64,000 nucleotides of DNA. It comes from Bosea vaviloviae (GTDB lineage: Bacteria > Pseudomonadota > Alphaproteobacteria > Rhizobiales > Beijerinckiaceae). The notes beneath the pieces are model-generated. The model was not told the origin of the DNA. It saw nothing but the letters and a program-made list of their open reading frames with translations, and made no database searches. The position numbers were made by a program, and so were the translations under genes. Below, piece after piece: positions 28,073 through 37,832 of the stretch; within the stretch, counting starts at the first letter, position 1; every line of letters begins with the position of its first letter. The stretch is taken from NCBI RefSeq assembly GCF_001741865.1, contig NZ_CP017147.1:5323001-5387000 (forward strand). The letters are read 5' to 3'.

Positions 28073-30130
28073 ATGAGCGACGAAACCCTGCGCCAGCTTG
28101 CGGCCAAGGCCGGCGTCGCGCCCGATTGGACCGACCAGACCGGCGCGGAGCGCGCCGTCTCTCCCGACAGCCTGCGCGCCATCCTCGCAGCCCTCGGCCT
28201 GCCCGCCGACAGCGACCAGGCCCTGCACCACTCGCTCGTTCTGCTGGACAGCGGCGGCCAGGCTTCAGCCTCGCGCTTCACCACGGCGCGCATCGGCCAG
28301 CCGGTCAGCTTGCCTGCCGCATCAGGCGGAACGACAATCGAAATCACGCTGGACGGCGGCACGCGTTGCGTTGTCAGCGCCGAAGCCGGCCCTGACGGCA
28401 CGCTCACCCTGCCGGCCTTCAGCGAGCCGGGCTACCACATCGCACATCTGCCCGATGGCGACGTCACCATCGCCGCCGCGCCAACGCGCTGCGTCACCTT
28501 CGCCGATCTGAACGCCGGCGCGCCCGGTTGGGGGCTGGCGGCACAGATCTATTCGCTCAGAAGCGAGGGCGATGGCGGTATCGGCAATTTCGCCGGCGTC
28601 GCGGCGCTCGGCCGCAGTGCCGCTAAACAGGGAGCCGACGCGCTCGCGATCAGCCCCGTCCATGCGCTCTATGGCGCCAGACCCGAGCTGTTCAGCCCCT
28701 ATTCGCCCTCGACGCGCCTGTTCTGCAATCCCCTCCATGCCGACCCAGCAACCACCTTTCCCATTGAACTGATCCGGGACGTAGTCGCGCAGCTCAGCCT
28801 CGGCGAGGAGATGGCGAGGCTCTCCGCCCTGCCCCAGATCGATTGGCTTGCCGCGACGCCGCCGCATTGGGCCTTGCTGCGGGCACTGTTCGGTGCCCTT
28901 CGCGACCCTGCCCGCTCCCTGGACGCTCCACGCGCCGATTTCGAGCGCCATTTGGCCGACGCCTCGCCGCTGCTCAGGGCCCATGCCGTCTTCGAGGTTC
29001 TGCATGGGGCCGAATTGCGCCGCGATCCGACCATCAAAAGCTGGCGCGACTGGCGGCCGGCTTATCGCGATCCCAACAGCCCCGAGGTCTCGGCCTTCGC
29101 CGCCGAACATCAGGACGAGGTCACCTACCAGATCTTCCTGCAATGGCTGACCGGCCGCTCCTATGGCGAGGCTCAGCGCGCCTGCCGCGAAGGCGGCATG
29201 AAGGTCGGGCTCATCGCCGATCTCGCGATCGGCATGGACGGCGCCGGCAGCCATGCCTGGAGCCGTCAGCATGAGGTGCTGGGCGGCCTCAGCATCGGTG
29301 CACCGCCCGATTACTACGCCGCGGAAGGCCAGAACTGGGCCTTGACCACCTTCTCGCCGCGCGGCCTCGAAGCCTCGGGCTACGCACCCTTCATCGAGAC
29401 GCTGCGCGCGAGCCTGCGCCATGTCGGCGGCATCCGTATCGACCATGTCATGGGCATGAGCCGGCTCTGGCTGATTCCGGAAGGCGCGGGCGCGCTCGAC
29501 GGCGCCTATGTCTCCTTCCCTACTGAGCCGCTGTTTCGCCTGATTGCGCTTGAATCCTGGCGGCACAGGGCGATCGTCATCGGCGAGGATCTCGGCACGC
29601 TGCCGAACGGCTTTCGCGATGATCTGCGCGCCCAGGGCGTCGCCGGCCTGCGCGTGCTGCGCTTCGAGAAGACGCAGCACAGCTATGTGCCGCCGGAACA
29701 ATGGGATGCCGGTGCGGTCGCCCTGACCACGACCCACGACCTGCCGCCGACCGCAGGCTGGTGGGCCGGAGCCGACATCGACCCGCGCGATGACGGCAGC
29801 GACCAGGACAGCGTGCGCGCCTGGGATCGCGGCGTGCTCTGGGGCGCCTTCCAGAATGCCGGGCTGGTCGAGGGCGAGCGCCCGGCGCCCGACGACACCG
29901 ATCCCGTGGTCAATGCTGCGATCCGCTACATCGCCCGGACGCCCTGCACCCTGAAACTACTGCCGATCGAGGACGCGCTCGGCATCAGAACGCAGCCCAA
30001 TGTACCGGGCACGACGACGGAGAAGCCAAACTGGCGGCATCGGCTCGACGGCGAGGCGGGCGCTCTGCTGGATGATCCGAAGGTGCAGGCAAGGTTGCGT
30101 CATCTCGGCCCGCCGCGCGAGCAACCGTGA
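28073..30130 (+). CDS. malQ: 4-alpha-glucanotransferase (amylomaltase)
   Basis: A 685-residue GH77 enzyme that transfers maltooligosaccharides, clearing the short chains left by GlgX. Catalytic landmarks are GLIADLAIGMDGAGSHAW, GGIRIDHVMGMSRLW (nucleophile D), AIVIGEDLGTLP (acid E) and TTHDLPPTAGWW. An N-terminal extension of about 140 residues is typical of proteobacterial MalQ. The start at 28073 has GGAG upstream. It is the last gene of the glycogen run and is followed by a palindromic repeat. Confidence 0.95.
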   Translation: MSDETLRQLAAKAGVAPDWTDQTGAERAVSPDSLRAILAALGLPADSDQALHHSLVLLDSGGQASASRFTTARIGQPVSLPAASGGTTIEITLDGGTRCVVSAEAGPDGTLTLPAFSEPGYHIAHLPDGDVTIAAAPTRCVTFADLNAGAPGWGLAAQIYSLRSEGDGGIGNFAGVAALGRSAAKQGADALAISPVHALYGARPELFSPYSPSTRLFCNPLHADPATTFPIELIRDVVAQLSLGEEMARLSALPQIDWLAATPPHWALLRALFGALRDPARSLDAPRADFERHLADASPLLRAHAVFEVLHGAELRRDPTIKSWRDWRPAYRDPNSPEVSAFAAEHQDEVTYQIFLQWLTGRSYGEAQRACREGGMKVGLIADLAIGMDGAGSHAWSRQHEVLGGLSIGAPPDYYAAEGQNWALTTFSPRGLEASGYAPFIETLRASLRHVGGIRIDHVMGMSRLWLIPEGAGALDGAYVSFPTEPLFRLIALESWRHRAIVIGEDLGTLPNGFRDDLRAQGVAGLRVLRFEKTQHSYVPPEQWDAGAVALTTTHDLPPTAGWWAGADIDPRDDGSDQDSVRAWDRGVLWGAFQNAGLVEGERPAPDDTDPVVNAAIRYIARTPCTLKLLPIEDALGIRTQPNVPGTTTEKPNWRHRLDGEAGALLDDPKVQARLRHLGPPREQP

Positions 30131-30139
30131 CGCACCACC

Positions 30140-30226
30140 CGTCATTGCGAGCGTAAGCGAAGCAATCCAGGAGGTCTCGCACAGCCCCCTGGATTGCTTC
30201 GTCGCTGCGCTCCTCGCAATGACGGT
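30140..30226. repeat. Dispersed palindromic repeat, family C, copy 2
   Basis: Inverted repeat with arms starting GTCATTGCGAGCGTAAGCGA and ending CTCCTCGCAATGAC, nearly identical to the copy at 11492-11578. It lies between the convergent malQ and helicase genes and may terminate both. Confidence 0.85.
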
Positions 30227-30246
30227 GAGGCGCTCGGTAGCCGCAC

Positions 30247-31686
30247 TCAAGCCGCCGCCCGCGCCTCGACGATGCCCGCTATCGCCTCCAGCATGCGGGT
30301 GTCGTCGCCGGCCAGCCCCTCCATCGCCGCCATGCGCGCGATCACGGTGCCGGCGACCGCCTCCTCGACCGTATCCTCAGCATAGGCATAGAAGATCGTC
30401 GCGTGCTGGCCGTCGCGGTGGCAGCGGCCCTCGATCTGCTGGAGCTGGATCGCGGAGTGGCGCATGTCGTGGATCACCAGCGAGCGCTCGCGCTCGCCGC
30501 CCGGCATCTCGCCGCGATGCAATGAGATCGATTCCGTCACGGTGAAGATCACGGCGTCGAGGCGGCCGGTCTGGAAGGCGATGCGCGTCTCCTCATTGAC
30601 CGCGCCGGAGCGCTCGCCATTGATCTCGCCGACTGTCCAGCCGCGCCCGCGCAGGGCCTCGGCCAGCATGGCGCTGGTTTCGAGGAAGGCGACCGAGACC
30701 GCGACCTGCTCGTCATTCCCCAGCAGATCGTCGCAGAAATCGACCGTTCCCGGAATCCGCAGCAGGCTCGCCTTCTGGCGGAAGCGCAGATCGGCGGCCC
30801 AGCCCTGCGGCTTGCGTGTCGAGCCCCCAGCCAGGCCCAATTCGCGCCGGAACTCGCGCCAGGTCGCATCATAGAGCTTGCGCGCCGCGCTATCCAACGC
30901 CACCGGCGCAAGCTCGCGCTGCACCTCCGGCCAGCCCGCGATCTCTTCGGGCCGGCGGCGCAAACCGATGGCGCGCTCGCCACGATAGAGCAGCCCGGCC
31001 ATCACCTTGCGATCGGCCTCGTTGGGCTCCCAGCTCCAGTTCTTCCAGCGCCCTTTCGCCCGGCCGATCCTCAGCTGCTTCATCAGCACGCGAAACCCGT
31101 CGAGATCGGCGCTCGGCATGCCCGCCGCCCGCGCCAGCAGCGGCCCGAGATAGGAGAGTTCATGCGGCGACTGGCCGGCGGTGGCGCTCATATAGATCGT
31201 GAAGCGCGCGGCTGCGGCCATCTGGCGGCAGACCAGCCCCTGCTGCGAATTCGGGTTGCGGATGCGATGCGCCTCGTCGATCACGACGAGCGGCCAGACG
31301 CGCTTGGGCGCACCATGCTTGGCGAGCTCGTTGTTCTTCGCCCGGACCGAGCGCTTCTTGCTGTCGGCCGGGGCCGCCAGCAGCGACTTCGTCCGCTCGA
31401 AATTCATCAGCGTGACGCGCTTGGCCGGCAGGCCCGAGAGCGCCATCGTCCGCCGCCATTGCGGGATCGCCCCCTTCGGACAGATCACCAGCACCTCATC
31501 CTCCGGCATCGCCGAGAGCGCGAGCCAGGCCGAGAGCGTCTTGCCGAGCCCGGTCAGGTCGCCGAGCAGGAAGCCCGGCGCAGCCTTGGCGCGCGCCGCG
31601 AGAATCGCGTCGCGCGCCACGAGCTGATGGGCATGCGGCACCATCAGGGCGGCGCCGTCGGCTTGCGTTCCGGAGATCGAAGTCAT
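30247..31686 (-). CDS. DEAD/DEAH-box (SNF2-like) helicase
   Basis: A 479-residue superfamily 2 ATPase. Motif I is [16 protein letters not shown] (about 36-51), motif [13 protein letters not shown], motif [12 protein letters not shown], and motif [22 protein letters not shown]. It carries a helicase core only, with no nuclease or DNA-binding extension. Short cores like this are frequent in phage and mobile DNA, but no other phage genes are here. The ATG overlaps the LysR stop (ATGA at 31686-31683), so the two are probably coupled. The frame continues upstream but only through the LysR region. Confidence 0.85.
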   Translation of the reverse strand: MTSISGTQADGAALMVPHAHQLVARDAILAARAKAAPGFLLGDLTGLGKTLSAWLALSAMPEDEVLVICPKGAIPQWRRTMALSGLPAKRVTLMNFERTKSLLAAPADSKKRSVRAKNNELAKHGAPKRVWPLVVIDEAHRIRNPNSQQGLVCRQMAAAARFTIYMSATAGQSPHELSYLGPLLARAAGMPSADLDGFRVLMKQLRIGRAKGRWKNWSWEPNEADRKVMAGLLYRGERAIGLRRRPEEIAGWPEVQRELAPVALDSAARKLYDATWREFRRELGLAGGSTRKPQGWAADLRFRQKASLLRIPGTVDFCDDLLGNDEQVAVSVAFLETSAMLAEALRGRGWTVGEINGERSGAVNEETRIAFQTGRLDAVIFTVTESISLHRGEMPGGERERSLVIHDMRHSAIQLQQIEGRCHRDGQHATIFYAYAEDTVEEAVAGTVIARMAAMEGLAGDDTRMLEAIAGIVEARAAA

Positions 31687-32650
31687 GCCGTCTGCGTTGC
31701 CATGTCCACGGCTTGCGCCGCAAGCCCGGTGCTCCGCGCCACCGCCGGCGCGAGCCTGTCGACGCTCTCCAGCTCCTGCATGAGGAGCGCCAGGAAATTC
31801 GTCACCAGCTTCGGCAGGACACGGCCCGACATGGTTTGCAATTGCAGGCTGCGCGCGGGCATCTCGGCGTCCTTCAACGGCAATGCGACGAGCGAGCCGT
31901 CGCGTTCCGAGGCCCCGAAGGCGATGCTGCTGGCGAAGGTCACCGCCCCACCGAGCCGGCAGAAATGCAGCACGCTGGTGACATTGGTCGAGGTCAGCAC
32001 CGGGTCCAGCGTCAGTCCCCGTGCCGCGCAATGGATGTCCATGACCTTGCGCACCGTCGCCTCGCCATCGAGCATCGCGATCGGATAGGCGAAGATCTCG
32101 CCATGCTGACCGGCGCCCGCGCCAGCAGCGGATGGTTCGAGGCGACATAGGCATAGGTCGGGACGGCGCGCTGCCAATGGGTCGTGACGCCACGCTCGGA
32201 GGTCAACACGAAGGTCGCGCCGATATCGACCGAGCCGAGCCGCACCTGCTCCGTCACCACCAGCGGCGACATCACCTTGATGTCGAAGGCGACCTCCGCG
32301 TGCCGCTTGCGGAAGGCGTGGATCATCTCGGGAATGAAGCTGATCGCCAGGCCCTCGGTGACGCCCAGCCGGATCAAGCCCTTATCGGCGCTGTTGAGTT
32401 CGCGGATTTCGCTGACGACCTGCTCGCTCTCCAGCGCCAGGCGCTGCGCATAGGCGGCCAGCGTCTCTCCGGCCTGGGTCAGGATCATGCCGCGCGCGCG
32501 CCGCTCGAACAGCAGCGCGTCGAGTTCCTTCTCGAGATTGGAGACTTGCCGGCTGACCGCCGACGCGGCCACACGCAGGCGCTGGGCCGCCGCGCTGACC
32601 GAACCGGTCCGCGCCACCTCGAGGAAATATCGCAGGGCCGATGTCTGCAT
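31683..32650 (-). pseudogene. LysR family regulator, frameshifted
   Basis: The N-terminal part (MQTSALRYFLEVARTGSVSA, winged HTH, then the start of the effector domain to [12 protein letters not shown]) runs from 32650. Near 32100 the frame shifts, and the rest ([20 protein letters not shown] to the TGA at 31683) continues in another frame. Restoring one base after ATGGC would read M-A-E-I-F-A-Y, the expected LysR path. So either a one-base deletion has inactivated the gene or there is a sequence error. It is divergent from the peptide-transport operon, its likely target. Confidence 0.85.
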
Positions 32651-32808
32651 GGGAACGCCTGTAGCCCTCCCTTGCCCAAACGGCAACAATCCGTTCGATT
32701 CATTCTTATGGCGGCAAGCGCAATCCTTGGGCAGATTTGTTTCCGCACAAAGGAACGGCAGAGACGGCAAAGCCGCGACACCGCAAACCGCTTCGAGGGG
32801 ACCGAAGA

Positions 32809-34353
32809 ATGACATTGATAGCCAAGGCTTGCGCGCTGATGAAGGCTTGCGCGCTGATGCTGGCTTCGACCGCGCTGGTGGCGACGGCGTCCAGCCCGGC
32901 GCTCGCCCAGAAGGCCGCCAACACCGTCCGCTTCGCCTATGATCAGGCGCCCGAGAACGTCGATCCGTTCTTCAACAATGTCCGCATCGGCGTGATCATC
33001 GGCGCCAATGTCTGGGACACGCTGATCTACCGCGACCCCGAAACCAACGAATACAAGGGCCAACTCGCCAAGAGCTGGAAGCAGATCGACGACAAGACGA
33101 TCGAGTTCGATCTGCGCGAGGGCGTCAAGTTCCACAATGGCGAGGAGTTCGACGCCGACGACGTCGTCTACACGCTGAACTTCATCGCCAAGCCCGAGAA
33201 CAAGGTTGTCACCCAGGGCAACGTCAACTGGGTCGAGAAGGCCGAGAAGCTCGACAAATACAAGGTCCGCGTCACCACCAAGGAGGTCTTCCCGGCCGCG
33301 ATCGAATATCTCGCCGGCCCGGTCGTGATCCATCCCAACGCATATTACGAGAAGGTCGGCCCCAAGGGCCAGAACGAGAAGCCGGTCGGCTCGGGCCCCT
33401 ACAAGGTCACCAATTACGTCCCGGGCAAGTCGATCACGCTCGAGGCCAACAAGGACTATTTCAAGGATTCGCCGAAGAAGCCGGGCAAGATCGGCAAGAT
33501 CGAGATTCGCTTCATCCCCGATCGCCAGACCCAGATGGCCGAGGCGCTGTCGGGTGGCGTCGACCTGATCATGCATGTCCCCAAGGACCAGGCCGACCAG
33601 CTCAAGGCCGTGCCGACGTTGCAGGTCGTCTCGGGCGAGACGATGCGCATCGTCTTCATGCAGATCAACTCATTGGAGAACACGCCCGCGCCGGCACTGA
33701 AGGATGAGCGCGTCCGCAAGGCGATCAACCACGCCATCGACCGTGAGGCCATGGTCAAGAATATCGTCGGCGAGGGCTCGCGCGTCCTCAACACGATCTG
33801 CTTCCCCTCGCAGTTCGGCTGCACCGACGAGGGCGCGGCGCGCTATCCCTATGATCCCGCCAAGGCCAAGGCCCTGCTCGCCGAGGCCGGCGTCAAGGAT
33901 CTGACGCTCGACATCGTCGCCTATCGCGAGCGCAACCAGACCGAAGCCCTGATCGGCTATCTCCAGCAGGTCGGCATCAAGACCAATCTGCGCTTCCTGC
34001 AATATGCCGCGATGCGCGAGGTCATCAGCAGCAACAAGGCCAACCTGACGCACCAGACCTGGGGTTCCTTCTCGGTCAACGACGTCTCGGCCAACACGCC
34101 GAACTACTTCGCCTTCCGCACCGAGGATATCACCAAGGACGCAACCGTCCGCGACCTGCTCAACAAGGGCAACAACTCGGTCGCGCCCGATATCCGCAAG
34201 GCGGCCTATCAGGAGGCGCTGAAGATCATCGCCGACAAGGCCTATGCGGTGCCGCTCTATTCGCTGCCGGTCTACTACGTCGCCAGCAAGGACCTCGGCT
34301 TCAAGGCCTATCCCGATGAGATGGTGCGCTTCTGGGAGATGGGCTGGAAGTAA
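32809..34353 (+). CDS. Peptide/nickel-type ABC transporter substrate-binding protein
   Basis: A 514-residue periplasmic protein of SBP family 5. The signal peptide is residues 1-34 (ending SSPALAQ). The domain starts VRFAYDQAPENVDPFFNN, with the family hallmark LAKSWKQIDDKTIEFDLREG and VKFHNGEEFDADDVVYTLN. It probably delivers di- or oligopeptides to the two permeases downstream. The gene begins 158 bases from the divergent LysR pseudogene. The signal peptide contains an exact 18-base tandem duplication. Confidence 0.93.
   Translation: MTLIAKACALMKACALMLASTALVATASSPALAQKAANTVRFAYDQAPENVDPFFNNVRIGVIIGANVWDTLIYRDPETNEYKGQLAKSWKQIDDKTIEFDLREGVKFHNGEEFDADDVVYTLNFIAKPENKVVTQGNVNWVEKAEKLDKYKVRVTTKEVFPAAIEYLAGPVVIHPNAYYEKVGPKGQNEKPVGSGPYKVTNYVPGKSITLEANKDYFKDSPKKPGKIGKIEIRFIPDRQTQMAEALSGGVDLIMHVPKDQADQLKAVPTLQVVSGETMRIVFMQINSLENTPAPALKDERVRKAINHAIDREAMVKNIVGEGSRVLNTICFPSQFGCTDEGAARYPYDPAKAKALLAEAGVKDLTLDIVAYRERNQTEALIGYLQQVGIKTNLRFLQYAAMREVISSNKANLTHQTWGSFSVNDVSANTPNYFAFRTEDITKDATVRDLLNKGNNSVAPDIRKAAYQEALKIIADKAYAVPLYSLPVYYVASKDLGFKAYPDEMVRFWEMGWK
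32824..32859 (+). repeat. 18-bp tandem duplication inside the signal-peptide coding region
   Basis: AAGGCTTGCGCGCTGATG occurs twice in a row (32824-32841 and 32842-32859), giving KACALMKACALM in the binding-protein signal peptide. It is in frame, so the protein is intact, and it extends the leader by six residues. Confidence 0.9.
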
Positions 34354-34379
34354 GCTCGGCCCAGCCCCCAACCTCTCGC

Positions 34380-34500
34380 CGTCATCGCGAGCGCCCGGGT
34401 CTTGCCTTCGGCAAGCCCGAGTACAGGCTCAGCGAAGCAATCCAGAAAGTCGCGCACGACGGCCCCTGGATTGCTTCGTCGCTGCGCTTCTCGCAATGAC
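34380..34500. repeat. Dispersed palindromic repeat, family C, copy 3 with an insert
   Basis: It starts GTCATCGCGAGCGCCCGGGT and ends CTTCTCGCAATGAC. The left arm holds about 36 extra bases (a small GCTTGCCTTCGGCAAGC-like hairpin) absent from the copies at 11492 and 30140. It lies inside the transport operon, between the binding-protein and permease genes. Confidence 0.8.
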
Positions 34501-34559
34501 GATCTCGCGTCGGAAGGAGTTTGCATGCCGACGATTCTCAAAGCGCAGGGACCTACCCC

Positions 34560-35477
34560 TTGCTAGGCTTCATCCTCAAACGCCTCGGCCTCGCGGTTCT
34601 CGTCGCGCTGACGGTGTCGGCGCTGGCCTTCATCCTGCTGCGCCTCTCCGGCGATGTCGCGGTCGCGATCGCTGGCGAAGGCGCGCAGCAGGCCGATATC
34701 GACCTGATCCGCGAGACCTACAGCCTCAACCGCCCCATCATCATCCAATATCTCGACTGGCTCTGGCGGACGCTGCAGGGCGATTTCGGCACCTCGATCT
34801 ATTTCAAGACCGATGTCGCGGCTCTCGTCTTCTCCAAGCTCCCGGCCACGCTGATCCTCGGCCTGAGCTCACTTGTCTTCGCGCTCGCGATCTCGATCCC
34901 GCTCGGCGTGCTGGCGGCTGTCTACGCCAATAGCTGGATCGACCGGCTGGCGCTCGCCATTGCCGTCGTCGGCCAGGCCCTGCCGAATTTCTTCTTCGCT
35001 TTGTGCCTTGTGATGCTGTTCTCGATCACGCTGCGCTGGCTCCCCGTCTCCGGCTCGCAGAGCTGGCAGCATTACGTCATGCCGACGATCGCGCTCGGCT
35101 ACTACGCCGCGCCGGCCTTCATGCGGTTGATCCGCGCCGGCATGATCGAGGTGCTCTCGGCCGACTATATCCGCACCGCCCGCGCCAAGGGCGTCGCGCC
35201 GCGCAAGGTCGTCTTCACCCATGCGCTGCGCAACGCGCTCGTGCCGGTCGTGGCGCTGACTGCCGTGCAGCTCGGCTTCCTGCTCGGCGGCTCGGTGGTG
35301 ATCGAGACGATCTTCGCGCTCGATGGGCTGGGTTATCTCGCCTATCAGAGCATCACCTATAAGGATTTCCCGGTCATGCAGATGGTCGTGATGCTGCTTT
35401 CGGCTGTCTATGTCCTGCTGACGCTCGCAGCCGACATCGCCAATGCCTGGCTCGATCCGCGCATCAGGGTGTCCTGA
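34560..35477 (+). CDS. ABC transporter permease, DppB-like
   Basis: About 305 residues with six membrane helices. The first is GFILKRLGLAVLVALTVSAL, followed by the periplasmic loop and the EAA loop (DYIRTARAKGVAPRKVVFTHAL) that contacts the ATPase. The start is unclear. An AAGGAG site at 34514-34519 is spaced for an ATG at 34525, but that frame ends after 13 codons at 34564-34566, overlapping this TTG start. A TTG at 34521 is also in frame. Coupled translation or a start-region frameshift are both possible. Confidence 0.88.
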   Translation: MLGFILKRLGLAVLVALTVSALAFILLRLSGDVAVAIAGEGAQQADIDLIRETYSLNRPIIIQYLDWLWRTLQGDFGTSIYFKTDVAALVFSKLPATLILGLSSLVFALAISIPLGVLAAVYANSWIDRLALAIAVVGQALPNFFFALCLVMLFSITLRWLPVSGSQSWQHYVMPTIALGYYAAPAFMRLIRAGMIEVLSADYIRTARAKGVAPRKVVFTHALRNALVPVVALTAVQLGFLLGGSVVIETIFALDGLGYLAYQSITYKDFPVMQMVVMLLSAVYVLLTLAADIANAWLDPRIRVS

Positions 35478-35495
35478 GATGCAGGATATTCCACG

Positions 35496-36392
35496 ATGAG
35501 CGACGCTCCCCTCGCTTTGCCGCGGCCCACCGCCCTGCCCCAGGGCAAGACCCTGCTGCGGCGCATGCTCTCGCAGACGACGCTGATGATCGGGCTTAGC
35601 CTGCTGGCCTGCTTCATCGCCATCGCCGTGCTTGCGCCCTTGCTCGCCCCGCACGACCCCTATGTCCAGAACCTGACGGCCCGCAACATCCCGCCCTTCT
35701 GGTACGACAAGGGCAACTGGGCCCATCCGCTCGGCACCGACCCGCTCGGCCGCGACTATCTCTCGCGCCTGCTCTATGGCGCCCGCATCTCGCTGCTGAT
35801 CGGCATCAGCGTGGTGATCCTGTCGGGGTTGATCGGCGCGACCATGGGCCTGCTCGCCGGCTATTTCGGCGGCCGCACCGACCTTGCCGTCACCTTCATG
35901 GTGACGACGCGGCTCGCCATGCCGGTGATCCTGGTCGCGCTCGCGGTCGTCGCCATCATCGGCTCTTCGCTCTGGGTCGTGATCCTCGTGCTCGGCCTGC
36001 TGAAATGGGACCGTTTCGCCGTGGTGATGCGCAGCGCGACCCAGCAGGTGCGCTCGCTCGACTATATCGCGGCGGCCCAAGCCTCGGGCGCCTCGACGCT
36101 CCGCATCATCCTGAAGGAGGTGCTGCCCAACGTCATGCCGCATCTCATCGTCGTCGCGACCCTGGAGGCCGCGAGCGCGATCCTGCTGGAGGCCGCTCTT
36201 TCCTTCCTCGGCCTCGGTGTGCAGCCGCCACTGCCCTCCTGGGGCCTGATGATCTCCGAAGCGAAGGCCTACATGTTCTTCGGCTTCTGGCTCATCGCCC
36301 TGCCGGGCTCGGCGCTGGCGTTGCTGATCTTCGCGATCAACCTCGCTGGAGACGGCCTGCGCGATGCACTTTCGCCACCCCGCAATGTTTGA
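35496..36392 (+). CDS. ABC transporter permease, DppC-like
   Basis: A 298-residue inner-membrane permease: an N-terminal helix (TLMIGLSLLACFIAIAVLAP), the HPLGTDPLGRDYLSRLLYGAR signature of DppC/OppC, several further helices, and the EAA loop DYIAAAQASGASTLRIILKE. It ends 'LAGDGLRDALSPPRNV', typical of the family. The start follows the DppB-like stop by 18 bases. No ATP-binding subunit is encoded in the window. Confidence 0.95.
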   Translation: MSDAPLALPRPTALPQGKTLLRRMLSQTTLMIGLSLLACFIAIAVLAPLLAPHDPYVQNLTARNIPPFWYDKGNWAHPLGTDPLGRDYLSRLLYGARISLLIGISVVILSGLIGATMGLLAGYFGGRTDLAVTFMVTTRLAMPVILVALAVVAIIGSSLWVVILVLGLLKWDRFAVVMRSATQQVRSLDYIAAAQASGASTLRIILKEVLPNVMPHLIVVATLEAASAILLEAALSFLGLGVQPPLPSWGLMISEAKAYMFFGFWLIALPGSALALLIFAINLAGDGLRDALSPPRNV

Positions 36393-36431
36393 TTCCATCG
36401 ACCCTTTCTGCCGCTGAACGGAGACTGCCCC

Positions 36432-37820
36432 ATGACCCGCGCCCAGGCCATCGCGCATGCGCAAGACTATTTCGATACCGGCAGCTTCAAGAGCGACCTC
36501 GCCCGCCTCGTCGCCATGCCGACCGAGAGCCAGAATCCGGAACGCGCGCCGATGCTCGCGGACTATCTCGAAACCGAGATGCGCCCGCTCCTGGAAGGCC
36601 TTGGCTTCACCTGCCAGACGCTGACCCACCCGCTGTCGCGCGGACCTTTCCTGCTCGCCACCCGCATCGAGGACCCGGCCCTGCCGACGATCCTCGGCTA
36701 TGGTCATGGCGACGTCATCCGTGGGCTCGACGCACAATGGAGCGAAGGCCTCTCGCCCTGGCGGCTCGTCGAGAAGGACGGGCGCTGGTACGGCCGTGGC
36801 GTCGTCGACAACAAGGGCCAGCATGTCATCAACATCAACGCCCTGCGCGCCGTCCTCGAAACCCGCGGCAAGCTCGGCTTCAACGTCAAATATCTGATCG
36901 AGATGGGCGAGGAATCGGGCTCTCCCGGCCTGCGCGAGCTCTGCACCGAGCAGAAGGAGCTGTTCAAGGCCGATGTGCTGATCGCCTCCGACGGGCCGCG
37001 CCTCAATGCGGAGCGGCCGACGGTTTTTCTCGGCGCGCGCGGCGGCGTCACCTTCGATCTCTCGATCGTCGCCCGCGAGGGCGGCCATCATTCCGGCAAT
37101 TGGGGCGGAATCCTCTCCGACCCGGCGATCCAGCTCGCTCACGCCATCGCTTCGATCACCTCCCCCAGCGGCCAGATCCGCATCCATGAATGGGTGCCCA
37201 AGGAGCTGCCGGCCGCCGTGCGCAAGGCGCTGGTCGGCTGCGAGATCGATGGTGGCCCGGATGGCCCGGCGATCGACCCCGACTGGGGCGAGCCCGGCCT
37301 GACCCCAGCCGAGCAGGTCTTCGGCTGGTGCTCTTTCGACGTGCTGGCGATGAAGTCCGGCGTGCCGGAGACGCCGGTCAATGCCGTGCCGCCAAGCGCC
37401 TGGGCGCGCTGCCAGCTGCGCTTCGTCGTCGGCATCGATCAGAACGACATCGTGCCGGCCCTGCGCCGCCACCTGCAGCGCAACGGCTTCCCGATGGTCG
37501 AGGTTTCGCTGTCGCGCGAGGCGATCTTCGGCGCGACCCGACTCGATCCGGAAGACCCTTGGGTCGACTTCGCCCTCGCTTCGATCGCCAGGAGCACCAA
37601 CAAGAAGCCGGCGCTCCTGCCCAATCTCGGCGGCTCTCTGCCCAACGACATCTTCGCGGATGTGCTGGGCCTGCGCACGATCTGGGTGCCGCATTCCTAT
37701 CCCGGCTGCTCGCAGCATGCACCCGACGAGCATCTTCCCGTCGCGATCGCCCGCGAAGGCCTGACGCTGATGGCCGGGCTCTACTGGGATATCGGCGACG
37801 GCGCGGCCCCTCCGGTCTGA
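36432..37820 (+). CDS. M20 family metallopeptidase (dipeptidase/deacylase type)
   Basis: A 462-residue zinc peptidase or amidohydrolase. Metal-site landmarks are LGYGHGDVI (first His), WYGRGVVDNKGQHVIN (bridging Asp), EMGEESGSPGL (catalytic and metal Glu) and a late HSYPGCSQHAPDEH. It follows the importer permeases by 39 bases, so imported peptides or N-acyl compounds are probable substrates. This context is inference. The protein is cytoplasmic, with no signal peptide. Confidence 0.93.
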   Translation: MTRAQAIAHAQDYFDTGSFKSDLARLVAMPTESQNPERAPMLADYLETEMRPLLEGLGFTCQTLTHPLSRGPFLLATRIEDPALPTILGYGHGDVIRGLDAQWSEGLSPWRLVEKDGRWYGRGVVDNKGQHVININALRAVLETRGKLGFNVKYLIEMGEESGSPGLRELCTEQKELFKADVLIASDGPRLNAERPTVFLGARGGVTFDLSIVAREGGHHSGNWGGILSDPAIQLAHAIASITSPSGQIRIHEWVPKELPAAVRKALVGCEIDGGPDGPAIDPDWGEPGLTPAEQVFGWCSFDVLAMKSGVPETPVNAVPPSAWARCQLRFVVGIDQNDIVPALRRHLQRNGFPMVEVSLSREAIFGATRLDPEDPWVDFALASIARSTNKKPALLPNLGGSLPNDIFADVLGLRTIWVPHSYPGCSQHAPDEHLPVAIAREGLTLMAGLYWDIGDGAAPPV

Positions 37821-37832
37821 CGGCTCGGGCCG

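Noticed and set aside
34869..37733. 954-codon minus-strand frame opposite the permeases and M20 peptidase
   Set aside because: Runs across three unrelated real genes; composition is typical of antisense noise.
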